64,000 bases of DNA, taken from positions 1 through 64,000 of the forward strand of contig JAVYIG010000707.1 of assembly GCA_035222895.1 (NCBI GenBank), read 5' to 3'. A model generated the notes under the pieces. It was not told the origin of the DNA. It saw only the letters and a list, made by a program, of their open reading frames with translations, and did not search any database. Positions 1 to 10,455 of this stretch are shown piece by piece (position 1 is the first letter of the stretch; every line of letters starts with the position of its first letter). This DNA comes from Strongylocentrotus droebachiensis. Its lineage: Eukaryota > Echinodermata > Echinoidea > Camarodonta > Strongylocentrotidae. A program made the position numbers and the translations under genes.

Positions 1-77
1 TGCATAGGTTTATGAAGTCTGCATATACTCACTAGTGAAGACAGCTATGTATCCTACCGCACCACACCACATCCTAC

Positions 78-307
78 CGCACCACAGTTAGCATCTGATC
101 CCACTCCATGTCTAGTATAGTTAACACCAGCTTCACCACAGTAACATTCCTGTGCAAATTCAACTCCAGCGTAAACATAGCTAGCTGCGATAGAGCTAAT
201 ACAAAACTGGATGCAATAGGAAATGGTCATATTTTGATAATCCATTACAAAATCACCAGGAAGAACTCGATCCCTCTCGTCCCTAAAGCATCCAAGATAA
301 CCGTCAC
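78..307 (-). CDS. WSC-domain exon of a secreted/receptor-like gene (partial)
   Basis: Translating the minus strand from an acceptor (TTTTTATACAG before base 307) gives a WSC domain: GYLGCFRDERDR near the start, then ISYCIQFC, YVYAGVEFAQECYCG and a SDANCG segment. These match the family's conserved cysteines and its 'C..FC....Y.YAG.....CYCG' core. WSC domains are extracellular, carbohydrate-binding-type modules. The exon begins in phase 1, the phase of the SRCR and signal-peptide exons upstream at 3.7-4.8 kb, so all three probably belong to one minus-strand gene. The downstream end is uncertain: a donor-like GCG|GTAGGA lies at base 77, and the domain's last cysteines would be in a further exon beyond the window. 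The repeated GTGGTGCGGTAGGAT units at 59-85 make this boundary hard to place. Domain call fairly sure; gene assignment inferred. Confidence 0.72.
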
Positions 308-1852
308 CTGTATAAAAATAGAAAAATTATAGCATGATGCTAAATTACAAAAGCGCGTCCAGCATTCAATTGCCTTGAATTGACTCGTTACAAAACTGGA
401 TTCAAAAGGAAATACCCATCGATGTACCGATGTTGACTAGCTACAAAACTGTATACATATGGAAATAGACATTGACATCAACGAAGGGTGAATATATTAT
501 CACCAGATAATGCGCCATCTTTCCAAACTAAATAACAGAAAGAAATCTTGTCACTTTGGAGTGTTAATTTGATATCAACGTAAGATGTGACAATACAATA
601 AAACGTGATTGGTACTCCAAAATTAAAAAGCAACAACAAATACAGACATAGGCCTACCAAAGTTTTTCGTCTTGCAAACATCAGAGTAAATTGCATGGAA
701 GAAAAGAAGCCCAAATCGGGTAATATTAATGATAACAATATTAATGGCATTATTCAATTTTAAAACACGGACCACAAAAAATCGAATGCGTGGACATTAT
801 CTTTAAAATATAATTTGTGCAAAGGTTCTCACATTGAGCAGAAATAAGAAAGAAATCAATTGTTTTTATTGATTATACAGAGCGTCCCAGAAAAAAAGAA
901 ACCGAGGGTTATCGATGATTTATCATGACTTAATCACATTTATAATTAATAAATGACACATATTAGGAAAGCTCAGATCTTCCTCTTTCATTTGATGGAA
1001 ATCATATGATGCATATGTCACGCATGAGTGATTAAAATGAATTTGAAGAGAGGAAACTAAAAAGTAGGTTGGCAGACGGTATCTGAATTTCAAAGAGAAA
1101 ATTACATTTCTAGAAAGTTGAGTTTCTGCCTTTGATATGACACCTCAATCAGGAAAAATGAGCAAGGAATGACAAAGTTCTGTTTGTTTAAAGTAGTGCT
1201 TGCATTTCCACTTTTTTTAAAGAGTGTCCGTTAAAAGTGACCTTACCCCCACCCCCAACCCCCCCCCCCCCCACCCCCAACCCCCCCCCCCCCCCCCTTC
1301 CCCTAACTAAACTAAATATCGGTCGGCCCAATTTTCAAATTTCCGGGACAATAAAAATAATAATAATAATCTCGCTCACATTGATAGTTCATATAATTAT
1401 GTTTCTCATAAAATGTCTTTTCAGTCGTTCATGTTTAGATTGTACTAAATAGTTATCAGGAGTAGATTTTTATCCTCTTAATAAAATGTAAGTTTTCGCA
1501 CTGCGACCTTACAAATCTGTAAATTTGTGTCCGCTTGCTTTCCTCGCAAATTGATATTCAGACCATTGCAGTATCCTGGACCATGTAAACAGAGTAACAT
1601 ATCATCCCTGATAATGTAATCAAAATCATGAGAATATAGGGGTTTATATACCAATGTCTATAAATAGTATATGTTCGCTTTACGTTTTCCCTTTTCCCGC
1701 TGGACATCGTTCGAATATGTGGAAGTAACATTGGCCGATGTGTGCCGAGTAAAAGAATGCCTCGATGTCGAGTTTGGTTTTAAGTAGAACTTTAAACTTT
1801 CCAGTCGTATTCCCGATCAGCAAAAACAGCAGGGCAGCCCTGTGGTCACCCT
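308..1852. other. Intron/spacer of the SRCR/WSC gene, no gene seen
   Basis: AT-rich, with a poly-C block (1243-1297). Open frames here have no recognisable domain. The missing SRCR second exon was looked for and not recognised. Three neighbouring copies of a 'tacaaaactgg' phrase (200-450) suggest a small degenerate direct repeat. Confidence 0.4.
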
Positions 1853-2076
1853 CACTATGAACATGACGGACAATGAAAGCGGACAAAATATACAGTTCCT
1901 CGGGTAGACAAAGGAACACCCCTTCACTGCTACTATGTAAAAATGTGTAGAACAGGTGTCACATGCATATCCACCTGTTCTACACATTTTTACACAATAG
2001 CAGTCAATGGATGTTCCTTTGTTTACCTGAGGAACTGTATATTTTGTCCGCTTTCTTTGTACGTCATGTTCATAGT
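1853..2076. repeat. Near-perfect foldback (hairpin) element
   Basis: Two arms of about 105 bases (1853-1958 and about 1972-2076) are reverse complements with only scattered mismatches, separated by about 13 bases. Both arms carry the phrase AAAATGTGTAGAACAGGTG and a GTTCCTTTG core. The open frames on either strand here are mirror images of each other and are not genes. It is a foldback MITE or a recent inverted duplication in an intron of the SRCR/WSC gene. Confidence 0.85.
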
Positions 2077-3698
2077 GCCTAGGGCCAGCGGCCGAAAAGG
2101 GCCAAAAAAACACGCCCGAACTATTCGTGAACTCGTTGCCGTTTAAATGTAACCTATATGATAGGCATAAATCAGTGACGTGCAGGGGAAGACCTATACC
2201 CCTTCCCCCTCCCTTCCCCCTACCTTCCCCCCTCCTGCCCCTCCTTATGTGGTCGGCAGTGGCAGATCCATGATTTGCCGATAGGGGGGGGGGCTAAAAT
2301 TTGAAAATCGCGCCGACCAATATTTCGCTCAATGGGGGGGGGGGGGGGGGGGGGGGGGGTAGTAGGCATAATTTTTTTTTTTTTTGGTATTTGACCCCGG
2401 AAATCTGAAAATCGCGCTGACCAGTATTTTCGCTCAGGGGGGGGATTTTGTAATCACGTATTAAAAATAATTACGCCCCTTGTTACCATGACATGAAGCT
2501 GCTCCTGCAACTGTCGATGAGCATGGGCCAGGAAGCAACAAACACTCTGACAAGTCATCTTCATCTGAAATATCAAACAAATTAGAAGCACATTTTAACG
2601 CGTAAGGGAATATTAAATGCAAACGACTATTATAAATAATGAGTCACAATAAATACAGTTACATGAACTAGTTATGATTGATCTTTTTTAATACCTTACC
2701 CTAATACTGTACTGGGGCTGGGGAGCTATTTTTTTTTTATTAGGAGATATTTTTATTTCAACTACCCCCCCCCCCCCCCCCCCCCCATTAATAAAGCGAT
2801 CATCCCAAATATTCATACCAGATGATGTGAAATCTTTCATCAGTTCCAAAATATTTCACAATTCTTGCTTTGAAGGGCGTAGGGCGAAGGGCAGGCGCGT
2901 ACGCAGCGGGGTGTGGGTTAATTCCCCCCTCAATGTTTCTGTCCGTGGAGGATCCAGGGGTTCTTGCCCCCCCCCCCCCAAAAAAAAGGTAAAAAAGCTT
3001 CTTTTTTTTGTGCTCAAGGGATGGGTGTTGAGTACCAAAAAAGTACACACTTTCCCCCCCGAACCCGATGAGCAAACAAAAAATTAAAGCACCTAACTCC
3101 CCCCCCCCCCGGCTAATACGCCACCCAATATTTTCTCACGATTGCAGCAACAACAACGCCAAAAAACAAAACACAAAAACAAACAAAAATAGTGGTCATT
3201 ACCCCCCCCCCCCCCCCCCCCCCCCCCCCGCTCTATTCACCGGCTGGTTGATTCGTTGCCAAATATTTTCTCACGAATTGGGCACCAACAAAAAAAAGTG
3301 GTCATTTACATCCCCCCCCCCTCACCCGCTTATTCATTTTAGTCATTTAAACCCCTCCTCCACCCCCCCCCCCCCACCCGCTTTTCCACCGGCTGGCTGA
3401 TTCGAGCTAAATATATTTCGCGGGGTCACATTAATAATGTAATCCAATTTTAAAACACTCCCCTTCAAAAAAAAGCATTCGTACGCCACTGGCGTACGGT
3501 ATTTCATTATTAACATGAAATAACAAGGAGATACAATTGTTACAATTGCTTATATCAGTATACAAAAGCCAGGGAAAATTCAACGACCTTTGGAAGCGCA
3601 TAAAGACGTTATATCCTGAGGTGAAATTCGCTGAACAAGGATGGAATATCGTAATTCCTTTAATCTCAGTAAATATATAAGAAGAAATCATGTTTTAC
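2077..3698. other. Low-complexity, transposon-debris-rich intron
   Basis: Contains many poly-C and poly-G tracts (2286-2295, 2334-2360, 2766-2786, 3204-3229, 3363-3376). It also holds fragments resembling the GGCGGATCC-type MITE interior (about 2262-2450 and 2935-3065). A roughly repeated unit (GGCTGGTTGATTCG / GGCTGGCTGATTCG with TATTTTCTCACGA) occurs at 3113-3145, 3241-3275 and 3391-3420. No coding feature could be supported. Confidence 0.5.
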
Positions 3699-3914
3699 CG
3701 CCATTACAAGCCGGCCCTCTGATGAGAGTTGAATTTTGTCCATAAGGCGTGTTTCCTATTGCTCTGCTTGCTCCTGCGAATCCTAACTGTCTGCATATGA
3801 CAATAACTTCCCTGATACCAAGATTTACTCCACATGTTGTCTCCCATGTCCCGCCATCTTCCCTGATCTCAACTGTGCCTTTATTGGAGGTTGGGCCACC
3901 AATGAGTCTCACAT
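3699..3914 (-). CDS. SRCR-domain exon, first two thirds of a group A-like SRCR domain
   Basis: The exon runs from acceptor TTCCCAACAG|AT to donor GGCG|GTAAAA, 216 nt, phase 1 at both ends. The product starts VRLIGGPTSNKGTVEIREDG, has WETTCG and VICRQLGFAGA, and ends GPACNGG, which are the hallmarks of a scavenger receptor cysteine-rich domain. Three cysteines are present. The C-terminal third, with the remaining cysteines, must lie on a separate exon, as is usual for group A domains; I could not find it between 307 and 3699. SRCR proteins are secreted or membrane receptors of innate immunity and adhesion and are greatly expanded in sea urchins. The upstream phase-1 exon at 4737-4827 supplies a signal peptide; the first codon is completed across that junction to give aspartate (D-VRLIGG). 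Confidence 0.82.
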
Positions 3915-4195
3915 CTGTTGGGAAAATTATAGAACTTATCATTTGTAAATTTGGCATATGTAAAAATACTCTTCGGTGATCTACACGCAAAAATACGGTA
4001 ACCTGAATGAGTAACTGATTTTACTCTAGTGAATCTGTTTATATAAGCCTTGAGTTTATCCAAATAAAGTGAAAGGCGTAAATATTCTAAAAAAGAATGA
4101 AACGCCGATAATACCAAACAACAACAACAACAGATGCTCTCATAATTCACCTCAAATTTTTGTTATGTACCTGAAGTATAATTATCTGTATCATC

Positions 4196-4219
4196 TTTCT
4201 CTCTCTCTCTCTCTCTCTT
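4196..4219 (+). repeat. (CT)n microsatellite
   Basis: Pure CT dinucleotide run in the first intron side of the SRCR/WSC locus. A LINE-like AT tail (AATAAATTAAATTGAAAATTG) follows at about 4311-4330. Confidence 0.8.
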
Positions 4220-4736
4220 TCATTAATTTATGTGAAAATGTTGCATTTGTACCCTACAAAATGAAGTATGATTTCATTTCATGAGGTAATTATGGTGTGA
4301 TATATGAGAATAAATTAAATTGAAAATTGAAACTATTAAATAATTATAGCAAATATTTTGTGGGTGGCACATGATCCAGTTTCCCTGACCGGGGTTCATG
4401 CTTAAACTATCTCTGTTTATTTAACCATCACACTCAAAACAAATCTTGTATTCATTCAGGAGCGTTATGTGTCAAACAAACTGAAGGGAAAATGTGGGTC
4501 TCAAAATGTTACGGGGGCACATTGTAAGGGCAGGCCTATAAAACATTGATTTCTGGTGTTCAGATTCTGGTTGCAAGTTTGCCCTGGATCCGCCACTTTT
4601 TTGTGAATATCGTCAACTGTTCCCCTTTAGAGACCACATACACACACTCACACAAATGCACACGCATACCTATAAGATTTGTTTTAATCCAATGTGCATA
4701 ATAAACAGGTGAAGATAAATGAAAAATGAATCGTAC

Positions 4737-4827
4737 CTGTTATTACACTGTAAGCAAGTTGATTCCCAAAAGACATTAACAAAATCATTACTATGAATAT
4801 AGGCAATCTCCCACTGAAAGCGGCCAT
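4737..4827 (-). CDS. Signal-peptide first exon of the SRCR/WSC gene
   Basis: ATG at 4827 on the minus strand opens MAAFSGRLPIFIVMILLMSF followed by GNQLAYSVIT. This has a short basic n-region, a hydrophobic core of about a dozen residues and a polar end, which is a textbook signal peptide. It is cut by a good donor (ACAG|GTACGA) in phase 1. Splicing to the SRCR exon at 3914 keeps the frame. The 91-nt size and phase-1 junction are typical for first exons of mosaic extracellular proteins. It is too short to stand out as an open frame. The start was chosen because it is the only ATG leading straight into the hydrophobic stretch and the spliceable phase. No TATA box was evident upstream. Confidence 0.7.
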
Positions 4828-5617
4828 GGTTCCCCGATTTACAATTCGAAATTGAAATCAACTTGAACATTCAGGAAATGAAATATGGCGTCCTCGCTAG
4901 AACAGCGTTTCATATTGACAATGTACCCTTTTTATGAACATGTCTTTATGATCTTGGGCCATTTTTAGGGTTCGATAGTTTCGCACAAATAAACCTATAT
5001 GAACGCCAACGGCAACGCATTTTGTGTTATGAGAATATTTGAAAATTAAAGGGAAATTACGATGAAAGGAACTCATAGTGTTTGTCACATTGTGAAATCA
5101 CTGAGCTCTATCATATATGATTCTTTCACGATGTAGTCTACACATTTTAGGCTTATAATGCCTGAGACGCAAAGAAATACAACTTAAACTCGCCAATATT
5201 CAAATTATTAACATGATTATAGGCGTAAGGGCATGAGGGTCGACAACTGAAATATCTCACTCTCTATCTTTCGGTTATGCCGTAGAAGTTTAATTTCCTG
5301 AAATAATTAAGGCGCTTTCAATAGCCTTATGTGTTTCACCTTTTGAAAAAAATAATGATATTTAGAGTGCTTTGAGCATCTTTCATGGGGATATGTGCGC
5401 TATAAAAATATTCAATATTAGTATGTCCTTTTTGTCTCGTTTGAAACTTGCGAATATACTAATGAAATATCACGTAATTCAAAATCATTTCTATATATAG
5501 CCACTACAACAGGCATGTCAGGGTATTTGAGTTGCCCTTGAGTTTATTTCTTGAAAGCCTTTGCGATCGTGTACTAGTTGATGGCATGCATGCACATTAC
5601 AATACTTAGAAAGCCTA

Positions 5618-6532
5618 CAGTGTAAAAAAATAATAGTCGAAATAACTCAATAAAATTGAGGAAAAGAATTGCCTTATTTTTATTAAGTAAATATTACCTA
5701 CGGCATCTTTAGTAGAATTTACTTATTTTGCTGAATACATTTTTACTCAGTTAAATCGAGTTACATTAACGTAAATAATTTAAGTATTGTAATCATTTTA
5801 GATAATTAAAAAAAAGCTATGATAGGATTACATATTGCACGATTTGGTACCCATCTAATCTAACAAGTAACATCCACTAATCATTCACTACTTCTATTTA
5901 AGATTAATAATCACTAATCACTAACACTAACAAACTATTACATATACGCTTCAATTCGACACATATTGAAAGGCTCCAAATTTTATATATACTTGATCGT
6001 AGCATCTTACTAAATTGGTTGACAATTTCCTGAAATATCAAGTTTTTATTTGTTTTGAACTGGGTAACAATTAAAAATTGTTTTGTCTTTGCTTAGCCAT
6101 GTTAAATGAATTAATAAATGTTTTAAAGTCCTTAAATTTTCATTCAACCACAAAAAAGAATTGTTTTATTTTAAAAAGAGTTTAATTTGGTCTTAATGAA
6201 TATTCATAAATTATGTAAATATTTCTATTACGCACTGCATCGGTCCTTACTTTAAAAAGATAAGAATAATCAACATAAATTGTTTGAGTAATACGTATAA
6301 TTTCTGATTTTGAGTTAAAATTACTAAATTAATACAAGCTAAAATTACTTAAAGTTCTTATGTATTTGATTTTACTTAAATATTCCACGTATGTTCTACT
6401 AAATTGAAAGTTTGAGTTAGCAAGACTTAAATTAAGTGCGTAAGTGGCAAAACTAATGATTTCAAGTAAATTCTACATGGAAAAAATACGTAAAAATTAC
6501 CAATCAACAAATTCTTTTTTACAGTGTACTAG
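5618..6532. mobile_element. AT-rich element with imperfect terminal inverted repeats
   Basis: The left end (TACAGTGTAAAAAAATA near 5618) and right end (TTCTTTTTTACAGTGTAC near 6515-6533) are approximate inverted copies carrying a CASTGTAAAAAA-type terminus typical of Tc1/mariner-like MITEs, flanked by TA. The interior is strongly AT-rich, with many variants of TAAAATTACTTAAA, and has no transposase. The 4830-5617 stretch before it and 6533-6911 after it show nothing recognisable. Confidence 0.45.
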
Positions 6533-6911
6533 CTACAGTACACCAAACAGCAAACTTAAGTTTACCTTTCCCTACTGTAAAACTTTCAAAACAATTAGGA
6601 CTTATCGTTGTGAGAATTTAACATCTTACCTATTTATGGAAACAATGTTCATACTGGAAATGGTAACGCATTTCAAATCCGCCATTCTTTTTCTATTAGC
6701 CCATGAAGCGTGGGTAATGATTTTATGAAGAAGAAAAAATCAGGATTGCCCCGCATGAAGGTTTTCTCAAGAAAATCAGGCAATGTTTTGTTCTCCATTC
6801 ATCCATATCGCACAATACACCAGTCCTTTTGTGATATTTTGGTATGACGCACCATGATCATTTCATAGAGTGTATTCCCCCCTCAACATGGAGGAATGAA
6901 GTGTAAGGAGA

Positions 6912-7209
6912 CAGGGGCGGATCCAGGAATTTCTTGCCGGGGGGGCACACGGGGGTACCATTTTTGTCCCACAAAAAATCGCAACGACTCAGCTAGTCGC
7001 TGAATAAGCGGGGGGGGGGGGGGTAAGAGGACACTTTTTTTTTTTTGGACGCGAAATTTTAAATTTGACATTTTGCTCCGTTGGGGATGGGGGGGTAAGG
7101 TAAGGGGGTTAGGTCAGCCATTTGCATTTTTTAGAGCTGATTTTAACATATTATTTTGGCCGGGGGTACGTGCCCCCTGTGCCCCCCCCCCCCCCTTGAT
7201 CCGCCACTG
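6912..7209. mobile_element. MITE, CAGKGGCGGATC-end family, copy 1
   Basis: Ends CAGGGGCGGATCC and GATCCGCCACTG are inverted repeats. Flanks are GGAGA and GGAGT, fitting a 5-bp target duplication with one later change. The interior is G/C homopolymer-rich and non-coding. Other copies lie at 13955, 33137 and 45673. The 5-bp duplication and CAG...CTG ends suggest a hAT-related family; that assignment is inference. Confidence 0.85.
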
Positions 7210-7417
7210 GGAGTGTGATTGATTGATTGAGTGAGTGAGTGAGTGAGTGCCTCTCTTCAGATCGATGCGTGTCCCTTCCAAAAGTTCTCTTTTTTATGTT
7301 CTTCTACATTGAAGGATTGATTTAAGTTGATTTCCATAATGTTTTGTTTAAATGTAATTTTATTTGTTGTTTAATTGTCCCCCCCACCCCACCCCCCCCC
7401 CCCCCACCCCTTCTCTC

Positions 7418-7485
7418 TTTTTCTCTCTCTCTCTCTCTCTCTCTCACTCTCTCTCTCTTTCTCTTTCTCTTTCTCTATCTCTCTA
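7418..7485 (+). repeat. (CT)n microsatellite
   Basis: CT-rich tract immediately beyond the 3' tail of the minus-strand LINE; preceded by poly-C (7379-7408). Confidence 0.8.
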
Positions 7486-7494
7486 TAAATATGT

Positions 7495-8678
7495 ACTTCT
7501 ACTTCTACTTCTACGACGATACTCAGCAGGATCCATAAGTCAGGATGTAGTGCTGAGGAATAAACTATCTAGTTCTTGGTCTAGATGCTTGGTGGAAGCG
7601 CTCCCTTGAAGCCCTCCAGTGAAGTAGTGTCAAGGGTGATCTTTGAAAGTGCATTCCACGCAGTTACTGTCCGAGGGAAAAATGAGTTCTGGTAGAGCTG
7701 GGTGCGGGATGGGATAGCCAGCAACTTCTTTGAGTGATACTGTCGTGTGTTGCTGGCAATCATGGGGGCTGTGTAATGGTGTGCATTGATGGCTACTGTG
7801 TCGTTTTGGATCTTGTACATGAGGTGGAGGCTTGCAGCATTTCTTCTCCTCTCCAGGCTCTCCCATTTCAGATCTTGAATCATGGCCGAGACACTGGCCA
7901 TACGACGATATCTCTGGAGGGTGAATCTTGCTGCTCGCCTTTGTACTGCCTCGATTTTGGATATGCTTGTTTGTGTGAGGGTTCCAGACCGAGGAACAGT
8001 ATTCCATATGAGGTCTAACAAGAGAGAAGTAGGCTTGTTGGCGGATCTTTTGTGAGGTTTTGCGGAGATTTCTGCTGACTAGTCCCAGCATCCGATTGGC
8101 TCGGGATGTGATGTTGTTCATGTGGCCTTGCCAGGACAAGTTGGATGAGAAAGTCAGTCCTAGATACCGGAGATCTGTTACCAACGCAAGAGGAGTGTCT
8201 CCTAGCGTGTATGTCGTGGTGATGGCTTTCCGACGTAGGGAGAATGTGATGTGGTAGCATTTCTCGGTGTTGAATTTCATCTGCCATGTGTTAGCCCATG
8301 AATGCAACCTGTTGAGATCTTGTTGTAGGGCTTGGCTATCAGTGACATCAGTGATCGGACGGTATAGAAGACAATCATCAGCAAAGAGTCGGATTTTGGA
8401 AGAGATCCCATCTACTATGTCATTGATGAAGGATATAAACAGAAGTGGGCCGAGAACTGTGCCCTGCGGTACCCCAGAGATGACTGGAACCCATTCAGAT
8501 GACTCTCCATCTACAACAACACGTTGTAACCTTTCAGTTAGGAACACCCTGATCCATCTGATAAGGTTGTCATGGATCCCATAGTGATGGAGCTTATGGA
8601 GGAGGCGGTTATGGGGTACACGGTCAAAGGCTTTGGAGAAGTCTAATGCAACTGCATCAACTTGCTCTTTCTGGTCTA
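7495..8678 (-). mobile_element. 5'-truncated LINE: C-terminal reverse transcriptase (CR1/L2/Jockey-like)
   Basis: The minus strand encodes the later reverse-transcriptase motifs of a non-LTR retrotransposon: VALDFSKAFDRVPHN (motif A region), SGVPQGTVLGPLLF (B), FADDCLLYRP (C, catalytic DD), WQMKFNTEKC and the thumb. After one frame change near 7960-7970 comes the tail KIEAVQRRAARFTLQRY ... FFPRTVTAWNAL. The endonuclease and the first part of the polymerase are missing, and the copy begins abruptly at a TATATG microsatellite (8680-8773), as in ordinary 5' truncation. A short 3' UTR ends in TAGAAG repeats (about 7497-7515), the microsatellite-like 3' tail typical of CR1/L2-type LINEs. This copy is dead. 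Clade assignment is approximate. Confidence 0.9.
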
Positions 8679-8679
8679 G

Positions 8680-8773
8680 ATATATATATGTATGTATATA
8701 TATATATACATATATATGTATATACATATATATGTATATACATATATATGTATATATATATATATATATATAT
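8680..8773. repeat. TATATG/TATACA microsatellite
   Basis: Alternating tatatgtatatacatatat tract at the truncation point of the LINE. Confidence 0.85.
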
Positions 8774-8977
8774 AGTATCTTCCCTCTCTCTCACTCCATA
8801 TAACCGAATTCATAAATCCTGAACCACATCCATAATCCTATTCCCTAAACCTATTCTACCATTTATATCCTAAATCTTTAAACAAATACCCCCCCCCCCC
8901 TTCCACGCGGGGCCGCCACGGGTCGATATGTGGATAAGACTGAAGTTTTATCTTTTTTAATCTTTATCAGATCTCCC

Positions 8978-9130
8978 ATAGAATAGAATAGAATTTATTG
9001 ACTCATTCGACCCCCTTCTGGGGTATGAGAGTACAACACATGTACATGTCATGATAATGATACATAATAAAGAATACAAACATAGCTTAATAATACAAAG
9101 AATACAGAATACAAAAAAAATATATATATA
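8978..9130 (-). mobile_element. Probable 3' end of a non-LTR retroelement
   Basis: Read on the minus strand the stretch ends in AATAAATTCTATTCTATTCT, a short-repeat 3' tail of the CR1/L2 kind. No coding part is recognisable. The rest of 9131-10455 up to the PPIE start is AT-rich with a GAGA tract (about 9771-9784) and no gene. Confidence 0.4.
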
Positions 9131-9467
9131 TAAAAGTATAACGATAAATAGGAATGATCTAAACCTAGCCTATGCTAAACATAAATACAATATTATACAA
9201 TAGTCAATATGGCAAGCATACATGAAAAGTGGAGATTACCACATGAACAATCTAAATACAAACATGAAGAAAAAGAAAGATAAAAACAAAACAATTTTGT
9301 TTTTGTTTCTTCAAAAATACCATGCCATGCCATCAGACATTTTCTGATAGAATGTCCAAAGTATATAATAGAGAGGGCCATGTTAATGTCAGAAGTTAAT
9401 ATTTCCAAGGAAGAGGACATTATGATATGTTTACGAGAAAGTGACTCTCGTGTACAAATGGCAATTG

Positions 9468-9492
9468 CTCGCTTCGTTTTTAGAACGAAGCG
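9468..9492. other. Perfect 10-bp stem hairpin
   Basis: TCGCTTCGTT, a 5-base loop, then AACGAAGCGA. No role is evident; it lies in spacer DNA. Confidence 0.5.
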
Positions 9493-10455
9493 ATTATGTA
9501 AAAAGTAAAATCAAAAAGAGATGAAAAACAGAAACCACAATCAATTTGAGCTGAATAGAAGAGAAAATAGGTATTTTGTGTATAACCTTATAGGCCCGGT
9601 ATTAGTGTATTGATTATTTGAAGTTTTGATCGTATAGACCTATACCTTATTTAGGCATCTTTTAAAAAATAAAAATAAAACAAACAAATAATTGAAACAA
9701 TTTATCATTATTTATTTGACCAATCGGAAAACATATCTTAATACTACACACATCTTTAGGGAAGTGGAAAGGAGAGAGAGAGAGAAGGATACAATCTGCT
9801 GGCCAGGGTGACAAAAGAAAGCATGTCACCCCCCTTTGAATGATTATAGTAGTTAAAAGTCATGCACTATATAAATAATCTCATGAACTAACTCATATAA
9901 ACTAATAAAGCCCACAAGTGTTTTGCTTATGCATTTGTTTTTCTCCTAATAAATAAATAAACCCTCACATACAGGTACACGACGCCCTTTGTCTATGCCA
10001 GAGTGACCTAGGTTGAGTTTATCAACCGAGAAGCGTACGGCGTAACGTAACTCGCTGGGCTGGTAAGAAGGCATCATAGAAAGGACAGGGCCAGCGTGAG
10101 TTGGAACTGTGTGCGGATCGTGGTTTAATTTGAAATAATTTTTTGTTTTTAATTTTTTGTGTGGAATATGACTAATATTATATTAAAATGAGATTGGAAA
10201 AGGAAAGAAAAAATAATAATTTTACCAAGACACTAAAAGAAAGAGATGCGATGAAATTGGCAACAATAGTCAATTTTGACTAATAGCCATTATAAAACCA
10301 AACGAACAACAACAACAACAACATCTCTATATTTCTCCTTCCCTTTCTCCCTACTAAATTGTGTACGATACCATAGTTCTTAATAACAAAGCAAATAGAG
10401 TTAGTCGTCTATGTTCAGTCGGTAAGCGAAAAAACGAAACGTGAAATTTGCAGTC

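Noticed and set aside
1680-2146. Overlapping cysteine-rich open frames on both strands
   Set aside because: They are mirror images produced by a hairpin repeat, not genes.
3431-3691. Minus-strand frame next to the SRCR exon as the SRCR C-terminal part
   Set aside because: It lacks the expected cysteine and tryptophan pattern of the SRCR end and has no acceptor in phase 1.
7734-8584. Plus-strand frames opposite the LINE
   Set aside because: Shadows of the reverse-transcriptase frame on the minus strand.
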